This document shows, piece by piece, positions 33,543-43,071 of a stretch of DNA of 64,000 bases (its first letter is position 1; each line of letters opens with the position of its first letter). The translations under genes and the position numbers were made by a program. The notes under the pieces were generated by a model that saw nothing but the letters and a program-made list of their open reading frames with translations, did not search any database and was not told the origin of the DNA. The DNA comes from Anaerolineae bacterium (GTDB lineage Bacteria; Chloroflexota; Anaerolineae; JAFGEY01), in contig JADHXD010000006.1 of the NCBI GenBank assembly GCA_016783145.1, forward strand, positions 1 to 64,000. Reading direction: 5' to 3'.

Positions 33543-35591
33543 TCACCGGGCCAGTACCATCACCCCGTACCCTTCGAGCTGGGCCTCCCCATTGACTGGC
33601 GACCCCGTGAGCAGGTCTGTGAAGGCGGCATCCCCCAGGTCGACGCAGGCCCTGCTCGTCCGGAAGTTCATCAAAAAGATGGTTTCGTGCTCGCCATCCG
33701 ACCGGAGCTGGGCCGAGATCCCCTCGGGCAGCTCCGCATCCAGCGAGCGCCGCAGGCCGAGCGTCTCGCTCAATCCCCCGTAAAAGTCATGGAGGAAGCG
33801 ATCTTCGTTCCGCGAAGCGATACAGTAGGCATTGCCCTCCCCGAACGCGTTCACCGTGAGCGCCGGCCGTCCAGCGTAGAAATCGGCCTTGTAGGTCGCC
33901 AACACCTGGGCAGACTCTGCGTGGATCAGATCGCACAGCTCGCGGGCCTCGTATTCCCCGCTGAGACCCAGCGCGTTCGTCGGGTTGGGCAGGACACCGT
34001 TCGTATCTCCCTCGTACAGCGCATCGATCTCTTCGGCCCAGATGCCTAACACCGGGCGTAGGGGACCGGGGAACCCACCCAGGGTGCACAGGTCGTTCTC
34101 GTCCACGATCCCCGTCCAGTAGGTTGCCACAAACGTGCCGCCAGCCTGGACGTAGGCATCAATGCGCTCGGCAACGCCCGGTCGGAGCATGTAGAGCATC
34201 GGTGCCACGACCAGCTTGTAGGACGAAAGCTCTTGTTCCATGTCGATGATGTCCACGGGAATACCGCGCCGCCAGAAGGCCCGGTAGTGCTGCTTGCAGT
34301 CATCCAGGTAGCCCTTATCCCCGCGGCGCGGACCTTGGGCATCGTTCACGGCCCACGCGTTCTCCCAGTCATAGAGGATCGCCACATCGGGACGAACCGT
34401 GGTGCCCACAACGGCATCCAGTTTTTCCAGTTTACGACCCACATCGGCCACGTCCTGAAACACGCGGGTGCGCTCGTGTCCCACGTGGTCCACCACCGCG
34501 CCGTGGAACTTTTCCGCCGAGCCCCGGCTCTTGCGCCACTGAAAGTACTGGACCGTGTCCGACCCGTGGGCCACGGCCTGGAGCGATGAGAGCGCGTGCA
34601 TGCCAGGACGCTTGAGCTTGGCGGATGGCATCCAGTTGGTGGCACTGGGCACGCTCTCCATCAGCATAAAGGGCTTGCCTCCCTTGAGGCTTCGATTCAG
34701 ATCGTGGACAAAGGCGACGTCCGCTGCCAGTCGTACGTCATCGTCCCTGTGCCACGTGGGATAGCTGTCCCAGGAGATGACGTCCAGGTGAGGGGCGAGC
34801 TTCCAGTAATTCAGGCCAGGAAAAGTGCCCATCATGTTGGTCGTTACCGGCACGTCGGGCGTGAACTCGCGCAAGGGTGCTACCTCGTTCAACATGAAAT
34901 CCACCGTCTGGTCGGTGGTGAAACGCTTCCAGTCCAGGTTCAGGCCGTGCACCGAGGTCTCGCCGATGGGGCTGGGCGGGTCGATCTGGTCCCAATCCGA
35001 GTACGTGTGGCTCCAGAATGCAGTCCACCAGGCACCGTTCAGGGCCTCCAGCGAGCCATACTTGCGTCTGAGCCACGCCCGAAACGCTCCCCGGCACAGG
35101 TCACAGTGGCACTCCCCGCTGTACTCGTTGGACAAGTGCCACACCAGCAGCGCGGGATGGTCGCGGTAGCGCTCTGCAAGCTTGGTGTTAATGAGGCGGG
35201 TCTTTTCCCGATACACCGGGGAGGTGAGACAGTGATTATGGCGCCGCCCAAAGAGGTTGCGCCCCCGGTCCGGACGGACGCGCAGCACCTCGGGATACTT
35301 TGCCGCCATCCAGGGAGGCCGCGCCCCGCTGGGCGTCGCCAGAACGGCATAGCCGTCGTTTTCGGCAAGCATGTCCATAATCTGGTCCAGCCAGCACAAG
35401 TCGAATTGCCCCTCGCTCGGCTCCAGCCGCGACCAGGCAAAGATGCCCACCGACATCGTGTTGCAGTGCGCCAGCTTCATCAAGCGCATGTCCTCGGCCC
35501 AGACCTCCGCGGGCCACTGGTCGGGATTATAGTCGCCGCCGTGGAGAAGGTGAGTGCACTTGGGGTTGATCGGAGCGTAGCGATCGATCAT
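33543..35591 (-). CDS. glycoside hydrolase family 42 beta-galactosidase
   Basis: YNPDQWPAEVWAEDMRLMKLAHCNTMSVGIFAWSRLEPSEGQFDL, VWHLSNEYSGECHCDLC. Confidence 0.9.
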   Translation of the reverse strand: MIDRYAPINPKCTHLLHGGDYNPDQWPAEVWAEDMRLMKLAHCNTMSVGIFAWSRLEPSEGQFDLCWLDQIMDMLAENDGYAVLATPSGARPPWMAAKYPEVLRVRPDRGRNLFGRRHNHCLTSPVYREKTRLINTKLAERYRDHPALLVWHLSNEYSGECHCDLCRGAFRAWLRRKYGSLEALNGAWWTAFWSHTYSDWDQIDPPSPIGETSVHGLNLDWKRFTTDQTVDFMLNEVAPLREFTPDVPVTTNMMGTFPGLNYWKLAPHLDVISWDSYPTWHRDDDVRLAADVAFVHDLNRSLKGGKPFMLMESVPSATNWMPSAKLKRPGMHALSSLQAVAHGSDTVQYFQWRKSRGSAEKFHGAVVDHVGHERTRVFQDVADVGRKLEKLDAVVGTTVRPDVAILYDWENAWAVNDAQGPRRGDKGYLDDCKQHYRAFWRRGIPVDIIDMEQELSSYKLVVAPMLYMLRPGVAERIDAYVQAGGTFVATYWTGIVDENDLCTLGGFPGPLRPVLGIWAEEIDALYEGDTNGVLPNPTNALGLSGEYEARELCDLIHAESAQVLATYKADFYAGRPALTVNAFGEGNAYCIASRNEDRFLHDFYGGLSETLGLRRSLDAELPEGISAQLRSDGEHETIFLMNFRTSRACVDLGDAAFTDLLTGSPVNGEAQLEGYGVMVLAR

Positions 35592-35679
35592 CTCGGTTCC
35601 TTTCTGTGATAGGGTTCTCCAACGCCCGGCCACGCCCGCCACCACGGATGGGACGGACCGCCTGGACGTCGCACGTGTG

Positions 35680-35708
35680 AGCATATCACGGTCAGAATGG
35701 ATTGTCAA
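35680..35708 (-). promoter_or_regulatory. sigma70-type promoter TTGACA-17-TATGCT for GH42
   Basis: Reverse strand hexamers TGTCAA 35703-35708 and AGCATA 35680-35685. Confidence 0.65.
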
Positions 35709-35726
35709 GCAGACCCCGCGCCGCCC

Positions 35727-35840
35727 AGGGCTGCCAAAGTCAGGGGCGTGCGCATCCCCTGATGCGAGCGGCGTCGCCAGGTCTGTTCCGCATCGGATGC
35801 TCTACTCCTCAGAAACTATCAAGGACTCTGCCACAGCCCT
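35727..35840. mobile_element. MITE-like element, degenerate copy B
   Basis: AGGGCTG...GCATCCCCTGATGCG...ACTCCTC...GGACTCTGCCACAGCCCT; same order and orientation as copy A. Confidence 0.65.
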
Positions 35841-36051
35841 AGTGCCCTTTCACGTAACTAGCCTGGGCTTTGGCGATCTGCCGTTGTAGGCGCGGTTTCC
35901 CGCAAGGTGCGGACGTTCCGCCATACCGCGCTCTGTTACGCATCAAAGACCATCTCCGCGCTATGGAAAGCGCGGCTACAGTGTCGCCGGGCAGCCGCTC
36001 CCAGACCCTTCCCCTCGTGGGCCTAAGCAGCAAGTGCGGGCCCTCATCAGC

Positions 36052-36079
36052 TTGACAGCGACTCGTTTTGCGCTACAAT
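36052..36079 (+). promoter_or_regulatory. sigma70-type promoter TTGACA-16-TACAAT
   Basis: Upstream of FGGY kinase at 36132. Confidence 0.7.
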
Positions 36080-36131
36080 CCGAGAGACAGAGGCACTTGG
36101 GGAGGGAAAAAACAGGGAGAGGGAGGCCAAA

Positions 36132-37667
36132 GTGACCGGACGCCTGCTGATGGGCATCGACGTAGGCACCTACAGCTCCAAGGGCGTGCTCTGCTCTTCT
36201 GCCGGAGAGGTCTTGGCCGAGCGCCAGCGAGAGCACGGCCTGTCCATCCCTCACCCCGGTTGGGCAGAGCATGGCGCGGATGGCGTCTGGTGGGAGGACG
36301 TGTGCGCGATCTCTCGTGCCCTCATCGGGGACGCTGGAGTGTCCCCCGGTGACGTGGCTGCGGTCGCAGTCAGTGCACTCGGCGCGGACCTGGTACCCCT
36401 GGACGCACAGGGACGCGCGCTGAGACCGGCGATCCTCTATGGCATCGACACCCGCTCTAGCGCAGAGATCTCCGAGCTCAACCAGCGGTTCGGCCCAGAG
36501 GAAATGTTCGACCTGGCGGGCGTGGCTCTGTCCTCCCAGTCCATCGGCCCCAAGATCCTCTGGCTGCGCCGCAACGAGCCGGAGGTGTATGCGCAGACGC
36601 GGCATCTGTGCTCCGCGAGTTCCTTCCTGGTCTATCGTCTGAGCGGCGAATATGTCCTGGACTACCCCACGGCATCTTTCTTCGTTCCGCTGTTTGACAT
36701 CCGTTCGCTGTGCTGGAGCGATCGCTATGCGGACGAGATCGTGGGCGAGGTTCCAATGCCGCGGTTGGCCTGGCCTGGCGAGACGATCGGCCAGGTCACT
36801 CCACAGGCTGCCCGGCAGACGGGTTTGCGCGCCGGTACCCCTGTCACTGCGGGCACGATAGATGCCCTCGCTGAAGCGATCAGTGTGGGCGTCCTGGAGC
36901 CGGGCGACCTGATGATGATGTATGGCACCACCGCCTGCCTGCTGCTCGTCCTCGAGGATCCGGCACCCAGCAGGACGATGTGGCTGATGCCCTTTGCCTT
37001 CCCCGGTCGCTACAACTTGGCTGCAGGTATGGCTACGACCGGCGCGCTCACCCGCTGGTTCCGTGATTGCTTTGCGCAGCAGGAGCGCGCAGCGCAGGCC
37101 TCCGGCGGGCCCAATGCCTACTCTGTGTTGACGGAGGAAGCCGAGGCCGTTCCGCCGGGCAGCAGCGGGCTGGTCATCCTGCCCTACTTTAGCGGAGAGC
37201 GCACCCCGCTGAACGATCCGGACGCACGCGGGGTCATCGCTGGCCTCAGCCTGGCACACGGGCGGGGACACCTCTACCGGGCGATCCTGGAGGCCACAGC
37301 CTACGGCGTGGCCCACAACCTGGAGGTGATGCGTGCCTCAGGCGCTGACCCACTCCGGGCAGTGGCCGTGGGGGGTGGTGCCCAGAGTGAGCTTCTGCTC
37401 CAGATCGTCTCCGATGTGACTGGACTCAAACAGTACCTGCCGGCGCAGACGATTGGGGCGTCCTACGGCGATGCCTTCCTGGCCGGGATAGCCGCAGGTC
37501 TGCTCTCGCCTCCCGACCTTGCCTCGGAGTGGGTGCGTATCGTTCAGTGCATCCATCCTGACCCGGGTCGCGGCGAGCTGTATCAGGAATACTATCGCAT
37601 CTACCGCGATCTGTACCCCCACACGGTCAGAGAGCTGCACGCGCTGGCACGACTGGGCGCGGAGTAG
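36132..37667 (+). CDS. FGGY family carbohydrate kinase (xylulokinase-like)
   Basis: LLMGIDVGTYSSKGVL; GTTACLLL; AVGGGAQSELLLQIVSDVTG. Confidence 0.85.
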   Translation: MTGRLLMGIDVGTYSSKGVLCSSAGEVLAERQREHGLSIPHPGWAEHGADGVWWEDVCAISRALIGDAGVSPGDVAAVAVSALGADLVPLDAQGRALRPAILYGIDTRSSAEISELNQRFGPEEMFDLAGVALSSQSIGPKILWLRRNEPEVYAQTRHLCSASSFLVYRLSGEYVLDYPTASFFVPLFDIRSLCWSDRYADEIVGEVPMPRLAWPGETIGQVTPQAARQTGLRAGTPVTAGTIDALAEAISVGVLEPGDLMMMYGTTACLLLVLEDPAPSRTMWLMPFAFPGRYNLAAGMATTGALTRWFRDCFAQQERAAQASGGPNAYSVLTEEAEAVPPGSSGLVILPYFSGERTPLNDPDARGVIAGLSLAHGRGHLYRAILEATAYGVAHNLEVMRASGADPLRAVAVGGGAQSELLLQIVSDVTGLKQYLPAQTIGASYGDAFLAGIAAGLLSPPDLASEWVRIVQCIHPDPGRGELYQEYYRIYRDLYPHTVRELHALARLGAE

Positions 37668-37725
37668 CCGTTCAGACCTCGGCCCCCCGGACGCGCCCAG
37701 GGGGCACCTCGTTCGTCCTGGGCGG

Positions 37726-38670
37726 CTATGCTCCCTCTGTCAACGCCTCGCTGTAGCGCAGGGGGCCGCCGCCGTGCCATACAAGCAGCGGCTCCAGGTC
37801 ACGCAGGATGTCATCCAGGGCTCGGTGATCGTGCTCGTCCATCGCACCGGCTGTCCCATAGCGGCTGTGCGAGGTGTCGATCACGCCGCGCCTGCGCAGC
37901 ACCTCCGCATAGCTCGTCCCTCCCACTGCCTCCAGAGCGAACAAGGGGGCTACCAGGCCATAGATACGCTTGGCTTCTGCCAGGTCCCCGTCGTCCAGGG
38001 CGTTCCACAAGCGAACGATCACATCGGTCACGTGGCATCCGGGCATCTGTCCTGCCACCCCTCGCGGATGCTCCAGCAGCAGATAGCGCCCGCCGGCCCC
38101 GCCAAACACCCCCTTCAGCTTGGGTCCGCCCTCTCCCAGCACTTCGGTCAGCTTGTGGGTCACCGGTGCCGTCTCTTCCTTGATATACTCGACGTGTTCC
38201 ACCTCTCGGACAATGCGCGCCATCGTCTTGACGGAGAGAGAGCTACCCCGGGCGTGATTCTGGATAAAGATGGGAATGTCCACGACCTCCGAGATGGCCC
38301 GATAGTACGCCACGACCGACTCTTCATCTTCCAGCTTCTGGATGTAGGGGGCCATAGCGATGACCGCGTCCGCCCCGATCTCGTTCGCGTGCCGGCTGAA
38401 CATCGCGGCGTGTGAGGCGCATACGCCTTGGGTGCCGATGACCACGGGTATCCGGCCCGCAACCTGATCGACGACGATGGGAGCGCCCTTGAGTCGCTCC
38501 TCGTCAGAGAGGACGGCAAAGCCACTGGCGTTGACCGGCCAGACGATCCCGTGGGCGCCGCATTCGACGCAGAACTCGACGACGCGACGCAGGCCATCCC
38601 AGTCGACCTCCAGGCTGTCGTGGAAAGGGGTGGATGGAATGGTGTAGACTCCGCGGTAGGTTGTGGACAT
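37726..38670 (-). CDS. dihydrodipicolinate synthase/N-acetylneuraminate lyase family protein
   Basis: GVYTIPSTPFHDSLEVDWDGLRRVVEFCVECGAHGIVWPVNASGF; Schiff-base lysine region VEYIKEETAPV. Confidence 0.8.
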   Translation of the reverse strand: MSTTYRGVYTIPSTPFHDSLEVDWDGLRRVVEFCVECGAHGIVWPVNASGFAVLSDEERLKGAPIVVDQVAGRIPVVIGTQGVCASHAAMFSRHANEIGADAVIAMAPYIQKLEDEESVVAYYRAISEVVDIPIFIQNHARGSSLSVKTMARIVREVEHVEYIKEETAPVTHKLTEVLGEGGPKLKGVFGGAGGRYLLLEHPRGVAGQMPGCHVTDVIVRLWNALDDGDLAEAKRIYGLVAPLFALEAVGGTSYAEVLRRRGVIDTSHSRYGTAGAMDEHDHRALDDILRDLEPLLVWHGGGPLRYSEALTEGA

Positions 38671-38685
38671 TCTCCTGTCTCCTTG

Positions 38686-40044
38686 CTACGATGACGATTT
38701 GCTCGATACGCGGAAAAGGCGCTGCAGGCGTTCGTTGCGGGGATCAGCCAGCCATTCGTTCACGAGCGCCTCCGCCTGCTCGAGGCCCCGCGTTCGCCCA
38801 TCCTGGAGCAGGTAGAGCAGCACCAGGTCGCGGTCGCCGGTGCGCAGCGCCTCGACCATGAGCTCGGCCTCGTGCCATCGCGGGATCATCGCCCCGGCCA
38901 TCAGCTTGGACGGAAAGGGTCGTGCCGTGACGCCTCGAATGCCCGCGCTGCTGACCACGCCCTGGCACTCGATCACCAGGTCTTCAGGGAAACCCTTCAC
39001 GATGTGCCCCTCGTTGGGGACATTCACCTGATAGGTGCGCTCGACGTCGTTGACCAGTGAGTCAATGATCGGCACGATCTGCTCCCCGCTTTGCACGGGC
39101 TTGAACGTCTCCGTGATCGGTCTCTCCTCGTTCAAGGCCGCCTGCTCCACGCGCTGGACCTTCGCCGTGATGTCTTTCAGGTACTGGCCCCACCCGATCT
39201 CCGAGTCAAACCCCCCAAGTCGCCCATACCAGTGCTGCTTGGTCCCCAGGTCTGTGTGGTACCACCAGCCGGCAAAGCGCGGGGTGTCGCCGATCGGCAT
39301 CAGGCCAAACAGTCTGTACTGGTGGATCGCGGCGCGGGACATCTGCGTGTCAGAGTACCGGCGGTTGTCCTCGGCCCAGTAGGCCTCGGCTCGCGTCTCG
39401 ATCCACTCATCGATCAGTGGATAAGCGTCCTGGCCCCGATAGCTAAAGTCAGTCATCCAGATCCAGTGGTTGAACCCGGGCATTTGGGCGGACACGTGCT
39501 CGAGCTCCAATCCCAACACCCGGGCGATATCGCGGTAGCCATAGTGCCCGTGACACAGCCCCACCACCTGGGCGCCCGTCTCCCTGGTCATCAGTGTGCA
39601 GCCCTCGAACACAGGATTGGCGGACTGCATGATCCAGGCGTGCGGGCAGATCCGCTCGACGTCACGTGCCACCTCCAGGTGAAAGGCCGCCTGCCCAAAG
39701 TTGTGCAGCCGAGCGCCGCGATAGTAGCCGTGCTTCTCCGCCAGGCTCCGCTGCGCCTCTGTCCAGCCGTGCCCCCCCACCTGTGCGGTGTTGATCACAA
39801 AGTCGGCTCCATCGAGAGCCTGACTGCGCTCTGTTGTCGTGGAGAACGAGAGTCCTGCGTCCAGTTCGTCCGACAGGCGCTCTGCCAGGCGATCGATCCG
39901 ATCGAGACGGCTCTCATCGATGTCCATCAAGGCAACGTGGCTGCCGTGCAGCCCCGAGTTGACGCACAGATCGCGAACGATCCCCGCGGAAAACGTGGCG
40001 CTGCCGGCACCGATAATGGCGATCTTGACACGGGTTCCCCGCAT
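38686..40044 (-). CDS. glycoside hydrolase family 4 (alpha-galactosidase/alpha-glucuronidase type)
   Basis: KIAIIGAGSATFSAGIVRDLC; CHGHYG; GFNHWIWM. Confidence 0.85.
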   Translation of the reverse strand: MRGTRVKIAIIGAGSATFSAGIVRDLCVNSGLHGSHVALMDIDESRLDRIDRLAERLSDELDAGLSFSTTTERSQALDGADFVINTAQVGGHGWTEAQRSLAEKHGYYRGARLHNFGQAAFHLEVARDVERICPHAWIMQSANPVFEGCTLMTRETGAQVVGLCHGHYGYRDIARVLGLELEHVSAQMPGFNHWIWMTDFSYRGQDAYPLIDEWIETRAEAYWAEDNRRYSDTQMSRAAIHQYRLFGLMPIGDTPRFAGWWYHTDLGTKQHWYGRLGGFDSEIGWGQYLKDITAKVQRVEQAALNEERPITETFKPVQSGEQIVPIIDSLVNDVERTYQVNVPNEGHIVKGFPEDLVIECQGVVSSAGIRGVTARPFPSKLMAGAMIPRWHEAELMVEALRTGDRDLVLLYLLQDGRTRGLEQAEALVNEWLADPRNERLQRLFRVSSKSSS

Positions 40045-40148
40045 GCGACATCCTCCCGAAAGGAGTCCTAAAGCCAGGACGCTCAACGCCCAGGTACTGC
40101 ACTCCGCGCTTCCCTGGCATCCACGGTGCCCAGCGAGCACCCTGACCA

Positions 40149-40177
40149 TTGTAGCACGTGCGAAACCGAGCGTCAAA
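40149..40177 (-). promoter_or_regulatory. sigma70-type promoter TTGACG-17-TACAAT for GH4
   Basis: Reverse strand hexamers CGTCAA 40172-40177 and ATTGTA 40149-40154. Confidence 0.7.
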
Positions 40178-40179
40178 CT

Positions 40180-40208
40180 TGACAGCCTCCACGTGCGGGA
40201 TTACAATA
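40180..40208 (+). promoter_or_regulatory. sigma70-type promoter TTGACA-17-TACAAT for GH3
   Basis: TTGACA 40180-40185, TACAAT 40203-40208. Confidence 0.75.
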
Positions 40209-40270
40209 GCTCATCCCCCATCCAGAAGCCACGCCCCTCTGGATGCCAGGCGGTGCCGAGGAGAAGAGAC

Positions 40271-42349
40271 GTGACACCCTCACCCAAGCTCAAAAAGGGA
40301 ATGACGAGAGAAGAGGTTGACGCGTACGTCGAGCCCGTGTTGTCTGAGCTCTCCCTGGAGAAAAAGATCTCCCTGATGTCCGGTCCCGGCATGAACAAGC
40401 TGCGCATGGCGTGGTCGTTCCTCGCCTGCAGGCAGGTCACTCGCCGCCCGATGCCCGCCGGCGGGATCGAGCGCTTCGGCATCCCTCCGGTCAAGTTCAG
40501 TGACGGGCCACGCGGTGTGGTCGCGGGCAACGCCACCTGCTTTCCTGTGTCTATGGCCCGGGGCGCGAGCTGGGATCCCGGTCTGGAAGAGCGGATTGGG
40601 GAGGCCATCGGACGTGAGATCCGGGCGTTGGGCGGCAACTACTTTGGCGGCGTGTGCATCAACCTGCTCCGCCACCCAGCGTGGGGCCGGGCGCAGGAGA
40701 CATATGGCGAGGATCCCTACCTGCTTGGCGAGATGGGCGCTGCTCTGGTCAGGGGGGTCCAGGCACACAACGTGATGGCCTGCGTCAAGCACTATGCCCT
40801 GAACAGCATCGAGCGCGCTCGTTTCAAGGTGGATGTTCAGGCCGACGAGCGTACGCTTCGTGAGGTCTATCTCCCCCACTTTAAGCGCTGCATCGAGGAG
40901 GGCGCGGCCTCGGTGATGGGAGCATACAACAAGTTCCGAGGAGAGCACTGCTGCCAGAACACCTACCTCCTGACCGACATCCTGCGCTCCGAGTGGGGGT
41001 TCGATGGCTTTGTCACCTCGGACTGGATCTGGGGTGTCCGGGACACCGTCAAGGCCGCCCAGAGTGGGCTGGACATCGAGATGCCCTGGCCCAAGTTCTA
41101 CGGCAAAAAGCTCTGGCAGGCCGTGAAGAGCGGGCAGGTCAAGGTAGAGACCATCGACCGTGCTGCTCGGAATATCCTGCGCAAGGTGGTCGAATTCACG
41201 TCTGCGCCTGATCGGGAAGCCTACGCCAAGGGTCTGGTCAACTGCCAGACGCACATCGATCTGGCCTTGGAGGCGGCAGAGAAGAGCATCGTCCTCCTCA
41301 AGAACACGGGCCAGCTCCTCCCATTCTCCAGGCAGGCCGTCAAGAGGCTTGCCGTCATCGGCAGGCTTGCCGCGCAGGAAAACACGGGCGATCACGGTAG
41401 CAGCCGCGTGTTTCCCCCATACACCGTCACCGCGCTGCGTGGGCTGCAGGACTACCTAGGGGATGCGGACCGCGTGCTCTATGCCGATGGCTCAGACCTG
41501 GCCCAAGCGCAGGAGACCGCCGCGTCGGCTGATGCGGTTGTTGTCGTTGTCGGGTACGACTATCGAGACGAGGGCGAGTACATCGGTGACCGGTTCAACA
41601 ATGGCAGCGACCGGGTCTCGCTGTGCCTTCACCGCGAGGATGAACGTCTAGTCGAGGCGGTCGCTCGGGCCAACGCCCGCTGTGCGGTCCTTCTGGTCGG
41701 CGGGAGTGCCATCGTGATGGAGGCCTGGAAAGAGCATGTTCCCGCCATCGTGATGTCCTGGTACGGAGGGCAGGAAGGCGGGCGGGCCATTGCTCGTGCC
41801 CTGTTCGGCGAGGTCAACCCGGGTGGAAAGCTTCCCTTTACGATCCCCCGGGATCCAGGTGCTCTGCCGTTCTTCGATCCGGACGCCGACGAGATCGAGT
41901 ACGGCTACTACCACGGCTACACGCTTTTTGACAAAGAGGGCACCGAGCCTGCCTTCCCCTTCGGCTTCGGCCTGAGCTACACCTCTTTCACGTATGGCCA
42001 GGTCGGCCTGGAAGAGACAGAGATCGCCCCGGATGGGAAGACGATGGTGAGCGTCGACGTGACCAACACGGGCGACCACGCCGGTGCAGAGGTGGTGCAG
42101 GTATACACGGGCTATGTCGGCTCGGCGGTCGAACGCCATGCGAAAGACCTGAGAGGCTTCCAGCGGGTCTACCTCGAGCCGGGAGAGACCCGGGCCGTGC
42201 GCATCCCTCTCAAGGCCAGGAGCCTGGCAACCTATGACGTGGAGACCGGCGAGTGGGTGGTGGAGCCGATCGTCTACAAAGTGCTCGTGGGCTCGTCGTC
42301 ATCGGCGGCGGATCTGCAAGAAGTCAAGCTGCGTGTCGTGGGTCCGTAG
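40271..42349 (+). CDS. glycoside hydrolase family 3 beta-glucosidase
   Basis: GTG 40271 after GAGGAGAAG; KHYALNSIE, GFVTSDWIWG, FPFGFGLSYTSF. Confidence 0.9.
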   Translation: MTPSPKLKKGMTREEVDAYVEPVLSELSLEKKISLMSGPGMNKLRMAWSFLACRQVTRRPMPAGGIERFGIPPVKFSDGPRGVVAGNATCFPVSMARGASWDPGLEERIGEAIGREIRALGGNYFGGVCINLLRHPAWGRAQETYGEDPYLLGEMGAALVRGVQAHNVMACVKHYALNSIERARFKVDVQADERTLREVYLPHFKRCIEEGAASVMGAYNKFRGEHCCQNTYLLTDILRSEWGFDGFVTSDWIWGVRDTVKAAQSGLDIEMPWPKFYGKKLWQAVKSGQVKVETIDRAARNILRKVVEFTSAPDREAYAKGLVNCQTHIDLALEAAEKSIVLLKNTGQLLPFSRQAVKRLAVIGRLAAQENTGDHGSSRVFPPYTVTALRGLQDYLGDADRVLYADGSDLAQAQETAASADAVVVVVGYDYRDEGEYIGDRFNNGSDRVSLCLHREDERLVEAVARANARCAVLLVGGSAIVMEAWKEHVPAIVMSWYGGQEGGRAIARALFGEVNPGGKLPFTIPRDPGALPFFDPDADEIEYGYYHGYTLFDKEGTEPAFPFGFGLSYTSFTYGQVGLEETEIAPDGKTMVSVDVTNTGDHAGAEVVQVYTGYVGSAVERHAKDLRGFQRVYLEPGETRAVRIPLKARSLATYDVETGEWVVEPIVYKVLVGSSSSAADLQEVKLRVVGP

Positions 42350-42481
42350 CGCGGGATCGACGCGAGCGACCACAGGTCGCCAGTCCCAGACCTCAGCGCC
42401 GGACCGGCGGGACACATCATCGGCCCTCCCTGGAGGGGCAGAACCCAAGAATCACGTTCCTGTACGAGGAGGTGGAATACT

Positions 42482-42991
42482 GTGAACGCTACGTTGGAGA
42501 CGATGTGGAACAGAAGGAGCGTCCGCAAGTACCGGTCTGATCCGATCCCCGAGGAGCACCTGAACCTGATCCTGGAGGCCGCTCGACGGGCGCCCACGGG
42601 ATCGAACCGGCAGAACTGGCGGCTGATCGTCGTGACCGATCCCGACATCCGCAAGAGAACGGCGAAGGCGTGCAACGGTCAGATGTGGATGGCAGACGCG
42701 CCGGTGATCCTCTGCATGGTGGTCTTGCCCGGCGAGAGCAAGGTGAATGGGACCATCGTGCTCGATCACGCGATCCTGGCGGCGACGAGTCTGGGCTATG
42801 GCACCTGCTGGATTGGCGCGTACGATCGCACACAGGTCAAGCAAGAGCTGGGCATACCGGCCGATCACGACACCGTGTGCCTGACACCAGTTGGGTTGCC
42901 CGCCGAGCAGCCTGCTGCGCGACGCCGCAAAGAACCTCAGGAGCTCTTTTCGAGAGATCGATTCGATGCACCGCTCGACTACACTCCATAG
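42482..42991 (+). CDS. nitroreductase family protein
   Basis: WNRRSVRKYRSDPIPEEHLNLILEAARRAPTGSNRQNW. Confidence 0.85.
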   Translation: MNATLETMWNRRSVRKYRSDPIPEEHLNLILEAARRAPTGSNRQNWRLIVVTDPDIRKRTAKACNGQMWMADAPVILCMVVLPGESKVNGTIVLDHAILAATSLGYGTCWIGAYDRTQVKQELGIPADHDTVCLTPVGLPAEQPAARRRKEPQELFSRDRFDAPLDYTP

Positions 42992-43071
42992 CAGGTGGAC
43001 ACGGTCGGCGACGTCTCGCACCTAAAGAAGGCACGCACCCGGCGGTGCCGGGAAGGATCGGAGCGCAGACA

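Noticed and set aside
33426-34049. 207-aa plus-strand ORF downstream of the orphan promoter
   Set aside because: Mostly antisense to GH42 with no RBS or domain; a non-coding or antisense RNA is more likely than a protein.
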